Of a stretch of 52,214 nt of DNA, positions 25,164 to 33,329 are shown in pieces; positions within the stretch are counted from its first letter, which is position 1, and each line of letters opens with the position of its first letter. The notes beneath the pieces are model-generated. The model was not told the DNA's origin. It saw nothing but the letters and a program-made list of their open reading frames with translations, and made no database searches. Source of the DNA: Deltaproteobacteria bacterium. Lineage in GTDB: Bacteria > Myxococcota_A > Polyangia > JAAYKL01. The translations under genes were made by a program, and so were the position numbers. The stretch is taken from contig JAUXHN010000006.1 in NCBI GenBank assembly GCA_030621515.1, positions 1-52,214 of the forward strand, given 5' to 3'.

Positions 25164-26057
25164 TTACCCGAGAATCTGGCTTCGCAGTTTCGCGATTCCC
25201 TCTCCAACCTGGCCCGCTTCGGATGGAGAGAGGCGTCCCGATTCGGTTACTACGCTGTCCACCAGGTCCGGCGGCGTCACGTCGAAGAGCGGAGCGCTGG
25301 CCGTGACGCCCGGGGGCAGGTCTCCGAACAGATCGTCTGCCTTTTCTATGCGGGCATGCCGGTGCCCACCGAGCTTGATCCGTTGACAGGCAACAACGAA
25401 CGGCACGCCGTGATAACTTGCGGCTATCGCCATCGAGAAAGTGGAGCATCGATTGATGACCGATCCGTCGGCGAGCACCTGATCCGCTCCCACCAGCACC
25501 AGTCTGGATCCCTTCACCGCCGTGGGGAGGGCCCCGTCCGGGAAAACCTCCACCTCGAGGCCGCGAGCCGCCAGCCAACCCGCCGCCTTCAGGCCGTCGC
25601 CGAGTCGGTGACCCTCGCCGATGCGAATTGAATCGGGCTGAAGGGCCACGAGCGCGCTCATTGCCGTGACGCTCCAGGAGCAGGACACGATACAACCGCC
25701 ACAACCTATCTCGCGGCTGGCCAGGTTGGCGATTGTCAGGTTTGCCTGCCCGAGGATCTCGCGCTCGGTTCTGGTGGCGCGGATGAGGGCTGCTCCCGGT
25801 TGAAGGCCGCTCGCCATGAGGGACCTGGTTCGAGAAGCGGCGAAGACGGCCTGGGTTCCTATGGCCGACATGGAGGGTCTCAGGCTGTCCAGAACAGTGA
25901 CCGTAGCGACGATGATCTCCATGGCCTGTTCGGGATCATCCGGCAGATCGGACGAGATGGAATCCAGAGCGTCGAGGCCTCTCAGGGCGAGGGAAGTAGC
26001 GCCGTCGGACTTGTCGCCGCGGATCTCGTCGAAAAGTTTGTGGGTTTCATTGTTCAC
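25164..26057 (-). CDS. IF-2B-related (eIF2B alpha/ribose-bisphosphate isomerase-like) protein
   Basis: A 297-residue protein of the initiation factor 2B alpha/beta/delta superfamily. The C-terminal half has the family core: VLVGADQVLADGSVINR, FSMAIAASYHGVPFVVAC and FDVTPPDLVDSVVTE. In bacteria such proteins include methylthioribose-1-phosphate isomerase and ribose-1,5-bisphosphate isomerase, sugar-phosphate isomerases with a Cys-Asp pair. The Asp of GADQ is present; whether the Cys in CSWS serves as the catalytic Cys is not certain. It follows the TPR gene by 9 bases. The substrate cannot be assigned. Confidence 0.85.
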   Translation of the reverse strand: MNNETHKLFDEIRGDKSDGATSLALRGLDALDSISSDLPDDPEQAMEIIVATVTVLDSLRPSMSAIGTQAVFAASRTRSLMASGLQPGAALIRATRTEREILGQANLTIANLASREIGCGGCIVSCSWSVTAMSALVALQPDSIRIGEGHRLGDGLKAAGWLAARGLEVEVFPDGALPTAVKGSRLVLVGADQVLADGSVINRCSTFSMAIAASYHGVPFVVACQRIKLGGHRHARIEKADDLFGDLPPGVTASAPLFDVTPPDLVDSVVTESGRLSPSEAGQVGEGIAKLRSQILG

Positions 26058-26066
26058 AGGACTTGT

Positions 26067-27356
26067 TCAGGGGTGTTTGGACTTGCATACGGCCTTGCGC
26101 TTCACGATGCTGCCGGCGGAGAGTCCGATCATATCGCCCTTGAGCGCGTTGTCGTAGTGGACCTGACCGGCGGCGTAGAGGCGCCGTTCGCAAGCGATGT
26201 CACCCAGGTACATGTGGGCGAGGGAAAGAGCGGGTTTGAGGTTGATCGCCTGCTTGAGGTAGCTGTTGGCGCTGGTGTAGCGGCCGAGTCGGAAATAGGT
26301 CTCGCCCGTGTGCAGGTACACCCGGACCACTCCGGGGGCCACGGCCTTGGCATTGTCGAGGGCTTCCAGGGAGGCGTCGGAGTTACCGTTTGCGTACTCG
26401 ATGTCGGCCAGCAGGAGGTATGCGTCCACCAGATTTGGAACCAGTTCGATGGCTGCTTCGAGTTCCTTCTTGGAATCCATAGGCTTCTTCAGCCCGAACA
26501 ACGCCTTGCCCAGGCCCAGGTGTGCGGTGCCGCTTTTTACCTTGGAAGAGGAGATCGCCGATTCGAAGGCGGACTTTGCCGCGTTGAAGTCGGCATTCTC
26601 GAGCAGGATCTCGCCGAGCTCCGCGTAGGCCGCGGTCCAATTGGGCCTTATGGCGATTGCCGTCTGCATGTGGGAGACCGCTTCCGCTCCCTTGCCAAGG
26701 ACCCTGGCGTAGTGAAAGTGCGCTTCGCAGGATGCCGGCTCCAGGGTGGTCGCCTGTTTCAATGAGGAGAGGGCCGCGGCGGTGTCGCCGTTGGATTCCT
26801 GCGATAGACCCAGACCCAGACGGGCGATGTAGCCCGCGCCTGCCGTGAGGGCCTCCTGGTACTCTGTAATTGCAATTCCGTCGTCGGCGCGACGCCTGTG
26901 GGCCTCCGCCATGCCGGTCTTGCCGCGGGAGATATCGCCCTTGGCGATGGCCTTCTGGAATTCGTCCATGGCGCGTGCCGAACGATCGAATGTCAGCCAG
27001 AGCCAGCCGGCGCAGACTTCGCCGACGCTCTCGCTCTTGTGACGCCGCCACACTCCCCGGCATGCCTTCTTCGCTTTCTCGAGCTTGCCCCTGGTAATGT
27101 CGATACGGGCGAGCCCGAACTCGGCGTTTCCGTATTTGGCTTCGAGCTTGAGCGCGGCCTTGTAGGAGGCCTTCGCCTCGTCCAGCCTCATGGCTTCCAG
27201 GTAAAGGTCCCCCAGAGCGACAAGCTCGGCGGCACTGGCGGTGCTCATGGAGGCCGCCTTTGTGTCGAGCGGGCTGTTGCCGGCCGCCGCATTGCCGGAT
27301 GTCATCATCGCCGTGGTGACAATGATCATGCCGAATAGCATATTGCGCATGCGCAT
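26067..27356 (-). CDS. Exported TPR-repeat protein
   Basis: A 429-residue protein. A signal peptide (ending GNAAAG) precedes about ten helical TPR units (LVALGDLYLEAMRLDEAKASYKAAL is the first clear one), so it is a periplasmic scaffold or chaperone-like protein. The final residues are basic. The ATG at 27356 has a GAGGAGGAAC box; a start seven codons upstream lies in front of that box and is less likely. It is the first gene of the seven-gene minus-strand run that ends with the FliI-like ATPase. Confidence 0.85.
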   Translation of the reverse strand: MRMRNMLFGMIIVTTAMMTSGNAAAGNSPLDTKAASMSTASAAELVALGDLYLEAMRLDEAKASYKAALKLEAKYGNAEFGLARIDITRGKLEKAKKACRGVWRRHKSESVGEVCAGWLWLTFDRSARAMDEFQKAIAKGDISRGKTGMAEAHRRRADDGIAITEYQEALTAGAGYIARLGLGLSQESNGDTAAALSSLKQATTLEPASCEAHFHYARVLGKGAEAVSHMQTAIAIRPNWTAAYAELGEILLENADFNAAKSAFESAISSSKVKSGTAHLGLGKALFGLKKPMDSKKELEAAIELVPNLVDAYLLLADIEYANGNSDASLEALDNAKAVAPGVVRVYLHTGETYFRLGRYTSANSYLKQAINLKPALSLAHMYLGDIACERRLYAAGQVHYDNALKGDMIGLSAGSIVKRKAVCKSKHP

Positions 27357-27471
27357 TACTCGTTCCTCCTCAACCAAAATGTTGTGTGTTCTTCATATCA
27401 CAACTTTGCTTTTTTAAATCCATATCCGACATCTTTGACATGACGAATATCGGAGATGTTCAAAAAAACGT

Positions 27472-30400
27472 TCAATCATCTTTTCGCGGAACCACCAGAA
27501 AGTGATCCACCTCGAATTTTCCACCGGACGCGTTCTTCTGTTCCAGCTTGATCTCGTGCTTTCCGCGCAACCAGAAATCGGCCACCGTGTCGATGCGGTA
27601 TTCTTCCATTGTGGCGCGAAGGACCGCCTCGCCGGCGACCACGCCGTCGACGGTTATGCGAAGGGTGGTCCGCTCGGTGTTGTCCGGGTCCAGATGCCGC
27701 GCTCGAATGAATACGACGGCGCCGCCCGGCGCGCTGGCCTCGATCTCCAGGGTTGCCTCGGATCCGATGGTGGCGCAGGTGGTGCGACCCATGAACTCGC
27801 CTGGAACCACCCTCTCCCTGGACGTGCATTTACCCCAGCCGTTCTTGAGAGCGGTAGCCTTCTCTTGAATGTCCGTGCCGAACAACAAGCCCTTTTCGAT
27901 GGCTCCGAGTCTGATGAGGGCCTCCGAGGTCCATTTGATTTCCGGTTCCTCGTCAAGGATCCTCATAAACTTGGATGTGGCTCCCTCCAACTCCAGCCAG
28001 CCCAGAGCGACCACGGCGTAGCCCCTGATATCCGTGTGGGTCTCGTGCTCGAGCACGTCCATTAGCGTGTCGAATGCGCGCGGATCCCCGATCTTGCCCA
28101 GGGCCAGCACCGAGAGATAGCGCGTGCGATCCTCGGCGATGGTTTCGATCAGCGGCTCAGTCGCGCGCGGGTCCCGCAGATCTCCCAGGAGCCTGATAGC
28201 GTTCTCCCGAACCTTGAGATCGTTTCTTCCGAGGGCCTCTATGAGCACCGGGACCGCCGCCAGGTCGCCCAGTTTTCCCAGGGAGATCGCCGCCAGGTCC
28301 CTGATGCTCGGATCGTCGTCATAGAGCGCGGCCCTGAGCAGATTGCGCCCGTCGTCGTTGTTGACCGCGGCCAGGGCGAGCGCCGCGAAAAGCCCGATCT
28401 CGTCCTCCCGGTCTTCAAGAAGCGCGATCATCTGCGGGATGGATCTCCACGCCTTTATGTCGGCCAGCAATTGCAAGGCCTCAACACGGTCTTTCAGAGG
28501 AGCCCCGTTGTTCTGCGCGACTGCCAACAACCCGGGAATGGAGCGCTTGTCTCGCATCCTTCCCAGGTTGATCGCCGTGCGCGCGGCGTCTTCTCCTCGG
28601 CTGATTTCGTCCAGCCAGCCGTAGGTTTCCTGCAGGAGCTCGTCGGCTATCTTCTTGTGCTTGTCGTACCGGTTGACCTTCTCGGCCGGATCGGTCTCAA
28701 GGTTGTACAGTTCATACAGGCCGCGCGAGGGATCGGAAATGAGCTTCCACGGCCACATCAAAGCCATGTGACGGCGCATCACCGAGGAGAACACAGGCTT
28801 GTCCACGTGTGCGTCGTCTCCCCCGTATATGGCGGGTCTCAGATCCTGGCCGACCATATGGGTGGGGGGCTCGACGCCGAGGAGCTTGAGAACGGTAGGG
28901 GCGATATCCACCAGGGAAACGGGCGCCTTGATGCGGCCCGGCCTGGCGCCGGGAACCTTGATGAGGAGCGGGACGCGCACCTGCTCTTCGAACAGAGTCG
29001 ACCCATGGTAGTGCCCGCCGTGATCCTTGAACTCTTCGCCGTGGTCCGCCGTGAACACGATTATCGTGTCCCGGGCCAGCTTGCTCTCGATATAGTCGAG
29101 CAGGCGGCCGACCTCCCGATCCGCCTCCGCTATTTCCCCCTCGTATCGGTCCATGGGTGAGGTACCGAAGCGCTCCGACTTGTACGGCTCGTGGACGTTG
29201 AAATAATGGACCCATGAAAAGAACGCGGGTTCTTCCAGGCCGATAAGCCGGTCCATTTCGGCGATAGCGTTGTCGGTGAGTTTGCCCGGGGGCGGCGCAC
29301 CGTGGTTGGCGATTTCGAAACCGAACTTGTTTGTACGGTAGTGACCGACCCTGTCACCCTGCGTGAAGAAAATGCCCTGCGTATAGAAGCCGGAGGTCTT
29401 GTAATTTGCATCGCGAAGGATCTTCGCGATGGTCGGGTGGGAAATCTCCACACCCAGCATGGCCTCGTCGTGGGTGTAGTGGGACGTGTGAAACGACGTG
29501 ATCGAGTAAGAGCTGTGAGGGGCAGCGCAATACGCTCGTTCGAAGACCGTGGCCGTCTTTGCCCATTTGTCCAGGCGGGGTGACAGATCGCGCCTGGTGT
29601 AACCGTAGAGCCCCAGCCTGTCGGCTCGAAGCGCGTCCACGGTAATGAGGACCAAATGCGCGCCGGGGAATACGGGGAAGTCACCGGAGGTCGAAGCCTG
29701 CATGGCCAGGCGTTCCCGTTCGTAGCGAAGCCTTCGGGTGTCTGCGGACGGGCGCGGCCCCTCCCCCACCTTTCGCGGGCCGGCTGTGATGAGCAGCACA
29801 TTGGCGGTGGTCGCCGTACGTTCGTACACCGCCACCTTCACCACCTGGCGCCTGTCCATCAGAACACAGGCCAGGATCGCCAGGATCGCGCAGGCGACAA
29901 GGCAGATGAACCCTATCTTCGAGCCGGTGATCCGCGCGAATCGTGTAAACACCACCAGGCGCAGAGCCAGGGCGAACCCGCCGAGAGTGCCCACGGCGAG
30001 CAGGACGTGCAGGTAGAGGTACAATCGGCGGTACATGTGAGCGTCGCACCAGCGCATGCCGAGCGCGCCCAGGACCAGGGCCAGAGAGACGAGGAGCAGC
30101 CAGATCCTTGTCTTGCGACCGCGTTCGTCCGCGACGGATACGATCGCGATCATCGCTCGAGCGGCGCCGGCTGCCAGCACAATCATCAACAGGGCCACCG
30201 CGCCGATCAGAAAAGGGCGGGCGGGAAGTTGAGAGGTGACCCCGCCCTGAAAGAGGCGCATGGATATGTAAACGAGGCCGGGAGCCGTGATCCCGACGAT
30301 GGCCAGCGCGGCGCCCGTACCCGATGAGCGCCGGAGTTTGCGGGCGGCGGCGCCACCCAGGAGCGCGACGCCCCAGGCGATGAGGGAGAGCAGCGCTCCG

Positions 30401-30591
30401 GCCAGGGTGAGCCGGCCGAGGATTCCGAGTGCCAGCAGAGCAATCGAGCCGGCTCCTTCGATGTCCCCCCAGGCCTGGCGCAGATCCAGGGCGGAGGCGA
30501 TGACGCCGGCGGTCGCGCCGGAGAGGATCGCCGCGAAAACTCCTTTGAGTTTCAGTGAATTGGCAGTGTTTGATAGGTTAGACTGGTTCAT
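27472..30591 (-). CDS. Polytopic membrane sulfatase-like hydrolase fused to HEAT repeats
   Basis: A 1039-residue protein in four parts. Residues 1-265 hold about seven or eight membrane helices. Residues about 310-640 form an alkaline-phosphatase-superfamily sulfatase domain (VLITVDALRADRLGLYGY, TADHGEEFKDHGGHYHG). Residues 660-900 are HEAT/PBS repeats (DRVEALQLLADI, IRDLAAISLGKLGD, VRENAIRLLGDL). A small beta domain ends the protein. The nucleophile region reads CAAPHSSYS instead of the C/S-x-P-x-R motif needed for formylglycine, so a Ser or Thr nucleophile, as in lipid phosphotransferases, is more likely. I chose the ATG at 30591; a TTG at 30609 is possible. Neither has a clear ribosome binding site. 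tRNA-Cys ends 23 bases upstream. Confidence 0.85.
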   Translation of the reverse strand: MNQSNLSNTANSLKLKGVFAAILSGATAGVIASALDLRQAWGDIEGAGSIALLALGILGRLTLAGALLSLIAWGVALLGGAAARKLRRSSGTGAALAIVGITAPGLVYISMRLFQGGVTSQLPARPFLIGAVALLMIVLAAGAARAMIAIVSVADERGRKTRIWLLLVSLALVLGALGMRWCDAHMYRRLYLYLHVLLAVGTLGGFALALRLVVFTRFARITGSKIGFICLVACAILAILACVLMDRRQVVKVAVYERTATTANVLLITAGPRKVGEGPRPSADTRRLRYERERLAMQASTSGDFPVFPGAHLVLITVDALRADRLGLYGYTRRDLSPRLDKWAKTATVFERAYCAAPHSSYSITSFHTSHYTHDEAMLGVEISHPTIAKILRDANYKTSGFYTQGIFFTQGDRVGHYRTNKFGFEIANHGAPPPGKLTDNAIAEMDRLIGLEEPAFFSWVHYFNVHEPYKSERFGTSPMDRYEGEIAEADREVGRLLDYIESKLARDTIIVFTADHGEEFKDHGGHYHGSTLFEEQVRVPLLIKVPGARPGRIKAPVSLVDIAPTVLKLLGVEPPTHMVGQDLRPAIYGGDDAHVDKPVFSSVMRRHMALMWPWKLISDPSRGLYELYNLETDPAEKVNRYDKHKKIADELLQETYGWLDEISRGEDAARTAINLGRMRDKRSIPGLLAVAQNNGAPLKDRVEALQLLADIKAWRSIPQMIALLEDREDEIGLFAALALAAVNNDDGRNLLRAALYDDDPSIRDLAAISLGKLGDLAAVPVLIEALGRNDLKVRENAIRLLGDLRDPRATEPLIETIAEDRTRYLSVLALGKIGDPRAFDTLMDVLEHETHTDIRGYAVVALGWLELEGATSKFMRILDEEPEIKWTSEALIRLGAIEKGLLFGTDIQEKATALKNGWGKCTSRERVVPGEFMGRTTCATIGSEATLEIEASAPGGAVVFIRARHLDPDNTERTTLRITVDGVVAGEAVLRATMEEYRIDTVADFWLRGKHEIKLEQKNASGGKFEVDHFLVVPRKDD

Positions 30592-30614
30592 TGAAAAACG
30601 ATTACCCAATCCGG

Positions 30615-30685
<71 letters not shown>

Positions 30686-30699
30686 GAAAACGGAGATAA

Positions 30700-30727
30700 A
30701 TCCTATCACCCCTTTTTTTGTTGTCAA
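30700..30727 (-). promoter_or_regulatory. Promoter of tRNA-Cys
   Basis: On the minus strand, a perfect TTGACA (30727-30722), 16 bases, and TAGGAT (30705-30700) precede the tRNA 5' end by 14 bases. Predicted transcription start is near 30693. Confidence 0.7.
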
Positions 30728-30776
30728 TTGGGGCCTCCGGGCTCAAGTCCCGCCCGATCAGGCCAATAATAAATTG

Positions 30777-30995
30777 CTATTTGATTCGATAAATGATGCG
30801 GCCCCTCGACGGATCGTAGGGGGATACCGCAAGGCGTACCTGATCGCCCAGAACGATGCGAATACGGAACTTCCGCATCTTTCCCGCCAGGTGGCTCAGC
30901 ACTACGAGGCCAGAATCGAGACGTACCCTGAACATACCGCCGGCAAGCACTTCTTCCACCACTCCATCAAGTTCGATATGTTCTTGTTTTGCCAT
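30777..30995 (-). CDS. infA: Translation initiation factor IF-1
   Basis: A 72-residue OB-fold protein, exactly the usual length. The family sequence is clear: GGMFRVRLDSG, LSHLAGKMRKFRIRI, GDQVRLAVSPYDPSRGRI and the closing IIYRIK. IF-1 binds the ribosomal A site during initiation. The ATG follows an AAGGG box. It lies between the PilZ gene and tRNA-Cys on the same strand. Confidence 0.98.
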   Translation of the reverse strand: MAKQEHIELDGVVEEVLAGGMFRVRLDSGLVVLSHLAGKMRKFRIRIVLGDQVRLAVSPYDPSRGRIIYRIK

Positions 30996-31074
30996 TGAAC
31001 CCTTCAGTCAGTTTCTGTCGACCACTCTTTCGCGGTGAGAGAAGTTATGGGGTTTTTCCGTTCGGGTCAATGGG

Positions 31075-31422
31075 TCAACTCTCGAATTCGAGTGATGAAA
31101 CAAAGCTGGAAAGGTTGATGAGCTGTTCGTCGGAAAGGGTCGCGAATTTGAGTCCCACTCCGGGCAGGTCTTCGCCGGTCGCCGGTTCGCTCCAACAGAC
31201 TTCGGCGATCAGGCTGAGCGGCTCCCATGTGGAAGGAGTGGAAAGGACCACCTTGACCTGCTCGCCCACCTGAAGATTCCCGGTGTTCACAAGGAATACA
31301 CCGCCCGTGCTGATATCCTTGGTGTAAGAGATGATGCTCGTGTCGTCACTCTCCCTGAGCACCTCCACCTGGCATGAGATCCGCTGTCTTTGCGAGTTTC
31401 GAAAATGCCGACTCTCAGACAT
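31075..31422 (-). CDS. PilZ-domain protein (putative c-di-GMP receptor)
   Basis: A 115-residue single-domain protein. A basic N-terminal stretch (RNSQRQR) stands where PilZ proteins have the RxxxR c-di-GMP motif, and the second motif reads DISTGGVFL (D/N-x-S-x-x-G). A GVGLKF strand follows, as in the myxobacterial PilZ subfamily. The first Arg motif is not canonical, so c-di-GMP binding is likely but not certain. The start at 31422 lies 8 bases inside the upstream lipoprotein gene, so the two are coupled. Confidence 0.85.
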   Translation of the reverse strand: MSESRHFRNSQRQRISCQVEVLRESDDTSIISYTKDISTGGVFLVNTGNLQVGEQVKVVLSTPSTWEPLSLIAEVCWSEPATGEDLPGVGLKFATLSDEQLINLSSFVSSLEFES

Positions 31423-31861
31423 CGGGAACGCAGACGCCCAGAGCGGAATCTGTGTACTCCAGGTCGATGACGGCGGCGTTGAGATCGACGGGGAGCATGC
31501 ACGAGTAACTGGAACGGCAACCCCTGTCCGTCTTGCAATGCCGTAGGCAGTACGTGCGTCCGCGGTTGGGCTCGATCTGGTTGCACATTTCCTCGTATTC
31601 GACCCCGCCGTCCTCATCGATTCCCGGGCCGACGGGGCACGGCGTCGTGAACTCGACGCAGATCGCCTCGTTCGGGCATTCGTCCGGATCGCAGCCGATG
31701 ACCAGGCAGTACCCGCCGGGCTGGGTGCTGTCGCAGTTACGGTTCATGTTGGGGGAGCAATCGATGTCGTAGGAGCACGCATCGCCGATCTCGGCTCTGC
31801 AGGCGGCTGTGACAAAGACGGCGGTCAGGATTATTAACAGATGTTTCACCGCCCGGACCAT
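31415..31861 (-). CDS. Cys-rich lipoprotein
   Basis: A 148-residue protein. The hydrophobic N-terminus ends at Cys21 (TAAC). The mature protein has 14 further cysteines arranged as GDAC..DC..C..GGYC..GC..C..C, a pattern common in small myxobacterial surface proteins, and must be disulfide-bonded outside the cytoplasm. No known function. The ATG at 31861 is chosen for the signal sequence; the frame runs on upstream without support. It precedes the PilZ gene and is divergent from the TPR gene at 31983. Confidence 0.75.
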   Translation of the reverse strand: MVRAVKHLLIILTAVFVTAACRAEIGDACSYDIDCSPNMNRNCDSTQPGGYCLVIGCDPDECPNEAICVEFTTPCPVGPGIDEDGGVEYEEMCNQIEPNRGRTYCLRHCKTDRGCRSSYSCMLPVDLNAAVIDLEYTDSALGVCVPDV

Positions 31862-31982
31862 ATCACAGGTGAGCGGGTGCCTGGCAAGACCAGAAAAGCA
31901 CGGAGTTCTCGGCCGACGAGCCTTGAGCGCAGAGGCTATAAATGGCAAGATAGAAGGGAATCGAAACACGCGACGGGGAAAA

Positions 31983-33329
31983 ATGCGGGTTTTCATTGTT
32001 GCTTTATTGCTGGCGGTAGCCTTCGTGCTCACTCCCTGTGTACGGGCGAACGACACAGACAGGGCCGAACAACATTTCAAGGACGGCGTGGCGTTTCTGG
32101 AAAGCAGCCAGTACGAGCGCGCGTCATATCATCTGGATAAGGCCTACAGCCTCGACGCAAACTGGAAGTATCTTGAGTACATTGCCAAGACCTGGTTCGC
32201 GCTGGAGAACTATCAGAATGCGGTTCATGCCCTCGATGCCTACCTGGAAAAGGGCGGCGGTAAGATCCCGGCTACAAAGCGAAAGTGGGCCAGGGGTGTG
32301 CTCGAACGGCTGGAGAAAATAGAGAGCAACCAGGCCAACAATGAAGAGGCGCAGGCCCACTTCGAGAAGGGCAAGGACCTGTACAGACAGCACCGATACG
32401 AGAAGGCGGCGATAGAGCTGGAAAAGGCCTATGAGTTGAGCCCGAGCTGGGAGTTTCTGGAGTTGATGGGAAAGATCGAGGCCGCGCTCAAGAACTACGA
32501 TCGGGCGATCAGGGCGTACGAGAAGTTTCTCGAGGAGAGCGGCGACAATATCTCCGAAGCGCGTAAAAAAGCTGCGAAGAAGGATCTTGCGAACCTGGAA
32601 ACTCTCATCAGAATGGACGAAGACAGGAAAGAGGCTCCGATACACTACAAACAGGGAAAGAGAGAATTGGAGAACGGTCAGTACGAGGAGGCCGCGAGGT
32701 CCCTGGAGTTGGCGTATCGACTATACCCCAACTGGAAGTTTCTGGAGTACATCGGCGAGGCCCTCGCCGGCGCGAAGTCGTATCGGCGCGCTGTCAATGC
32801 GTACAGAACATTTCTCATAAAGGGTAGCGGCAAGATTTCGGAAGAGACACAGACCAGGGTTCTGAACGAGATTGCCGTCCTGACCGAGGCATTCAAGGCC
32901 GGGTCGGAGGAAACGGAAGGCGAGTTCGGGGAGGCAGCAGGGAAGGCGCGGGACGGGGAGTCCTTCGACTGGGATCCCAAAAAACGTTTTTTGACATGGA
33001 TCGTCGGCGGTGTGGGAGTCGGCGGGTTTGTGGGAGCTATCATAACCAGCGCCGTTGCCAATAATGAACAAGACAGGATTGACGCGATCTGTCCGCGCGG
33101 AGAGTGCCCCCTCCAGGATCTCGAAAGTATGCAGGAAAGGCAGGACACGGTGAACAAACAGCAACTCGCGACAAGGGTCCTGGTCGGCGTCGGCGCTGTC
33201 GGGGTTGCGGCGGGGATCACGCTCTTCTTCGTTGAGCCGCTTTTCTCAACTGATAACAAAACCGAAGTGTCCCTGACTCCGTTGCTCGACGCTGAGGGTG
33301 CGGGGATGATGATTGTGGGGAGGTTTTAG
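31983..33329 (+). CDS. TPR membrane protein with three internal repeats
   Basis: A 448-residue exported protein. After a signal sequence (near CVRAND) come three copies of a module of about 93 residues, each a TPR-type unit: the lead motifs are YERASYHLDKAY, YEKAAIELEKAY and YEEAARSLELAY, and each ends in a Gly/Ser-rich turn followed by a Lys-rich helix. Two hydrophobic segments (about 333-358 and 390-415) lie near the C-terminus. The ATG has a GGGGAA box. The next gene starts directly after its stop, so both are one operon. It resembles membrane-anchored TPR scaffolds seen near surface lipoproteins. Confidence 0.82.
   Translation: MRVFIVALLLAVAFVLTPCVRANDTDRAEQHFKDGVAFLESSQYERASYHLDKAYSLDANWKYLEYIAKTWFALENYQNAVHALDAYLEKGGGKIPATKRKWARGVLERLEKIESNQANNEEAQAHFEKGKDLYRQHRYEKAAIELEKAYELSPSWEFLELMGKIEAALKNYDRAIRAYEKFLEESGDNISEARKKAAKKDLANLETLIRMDEDRKEAPIHYKQGKRELENGQYEEAARSLELAYRLYPNWKFLEYIGEALAGAKSYRRAVNAYRTFLIKGSGKISEETQTRVLNEIAVLTEAFKAGSEETEGEFGEAAGKARDGESFDWDPKKRFLTWIVGGVGVGGFVGAIITSAVANNEQDRIDAICPRGECPLQDLESMQERQDTVNKQQLATRVLVGVGAVGVAAGITLFFVEPLFSTDNKTEVSLTPLLDAEGAGMMIVGRF

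Noticed and set aside
30730-30776. GC-rich hairpin after infA as terminator
   Set aside because: The stem is short and no T-run follows on the minus strand.
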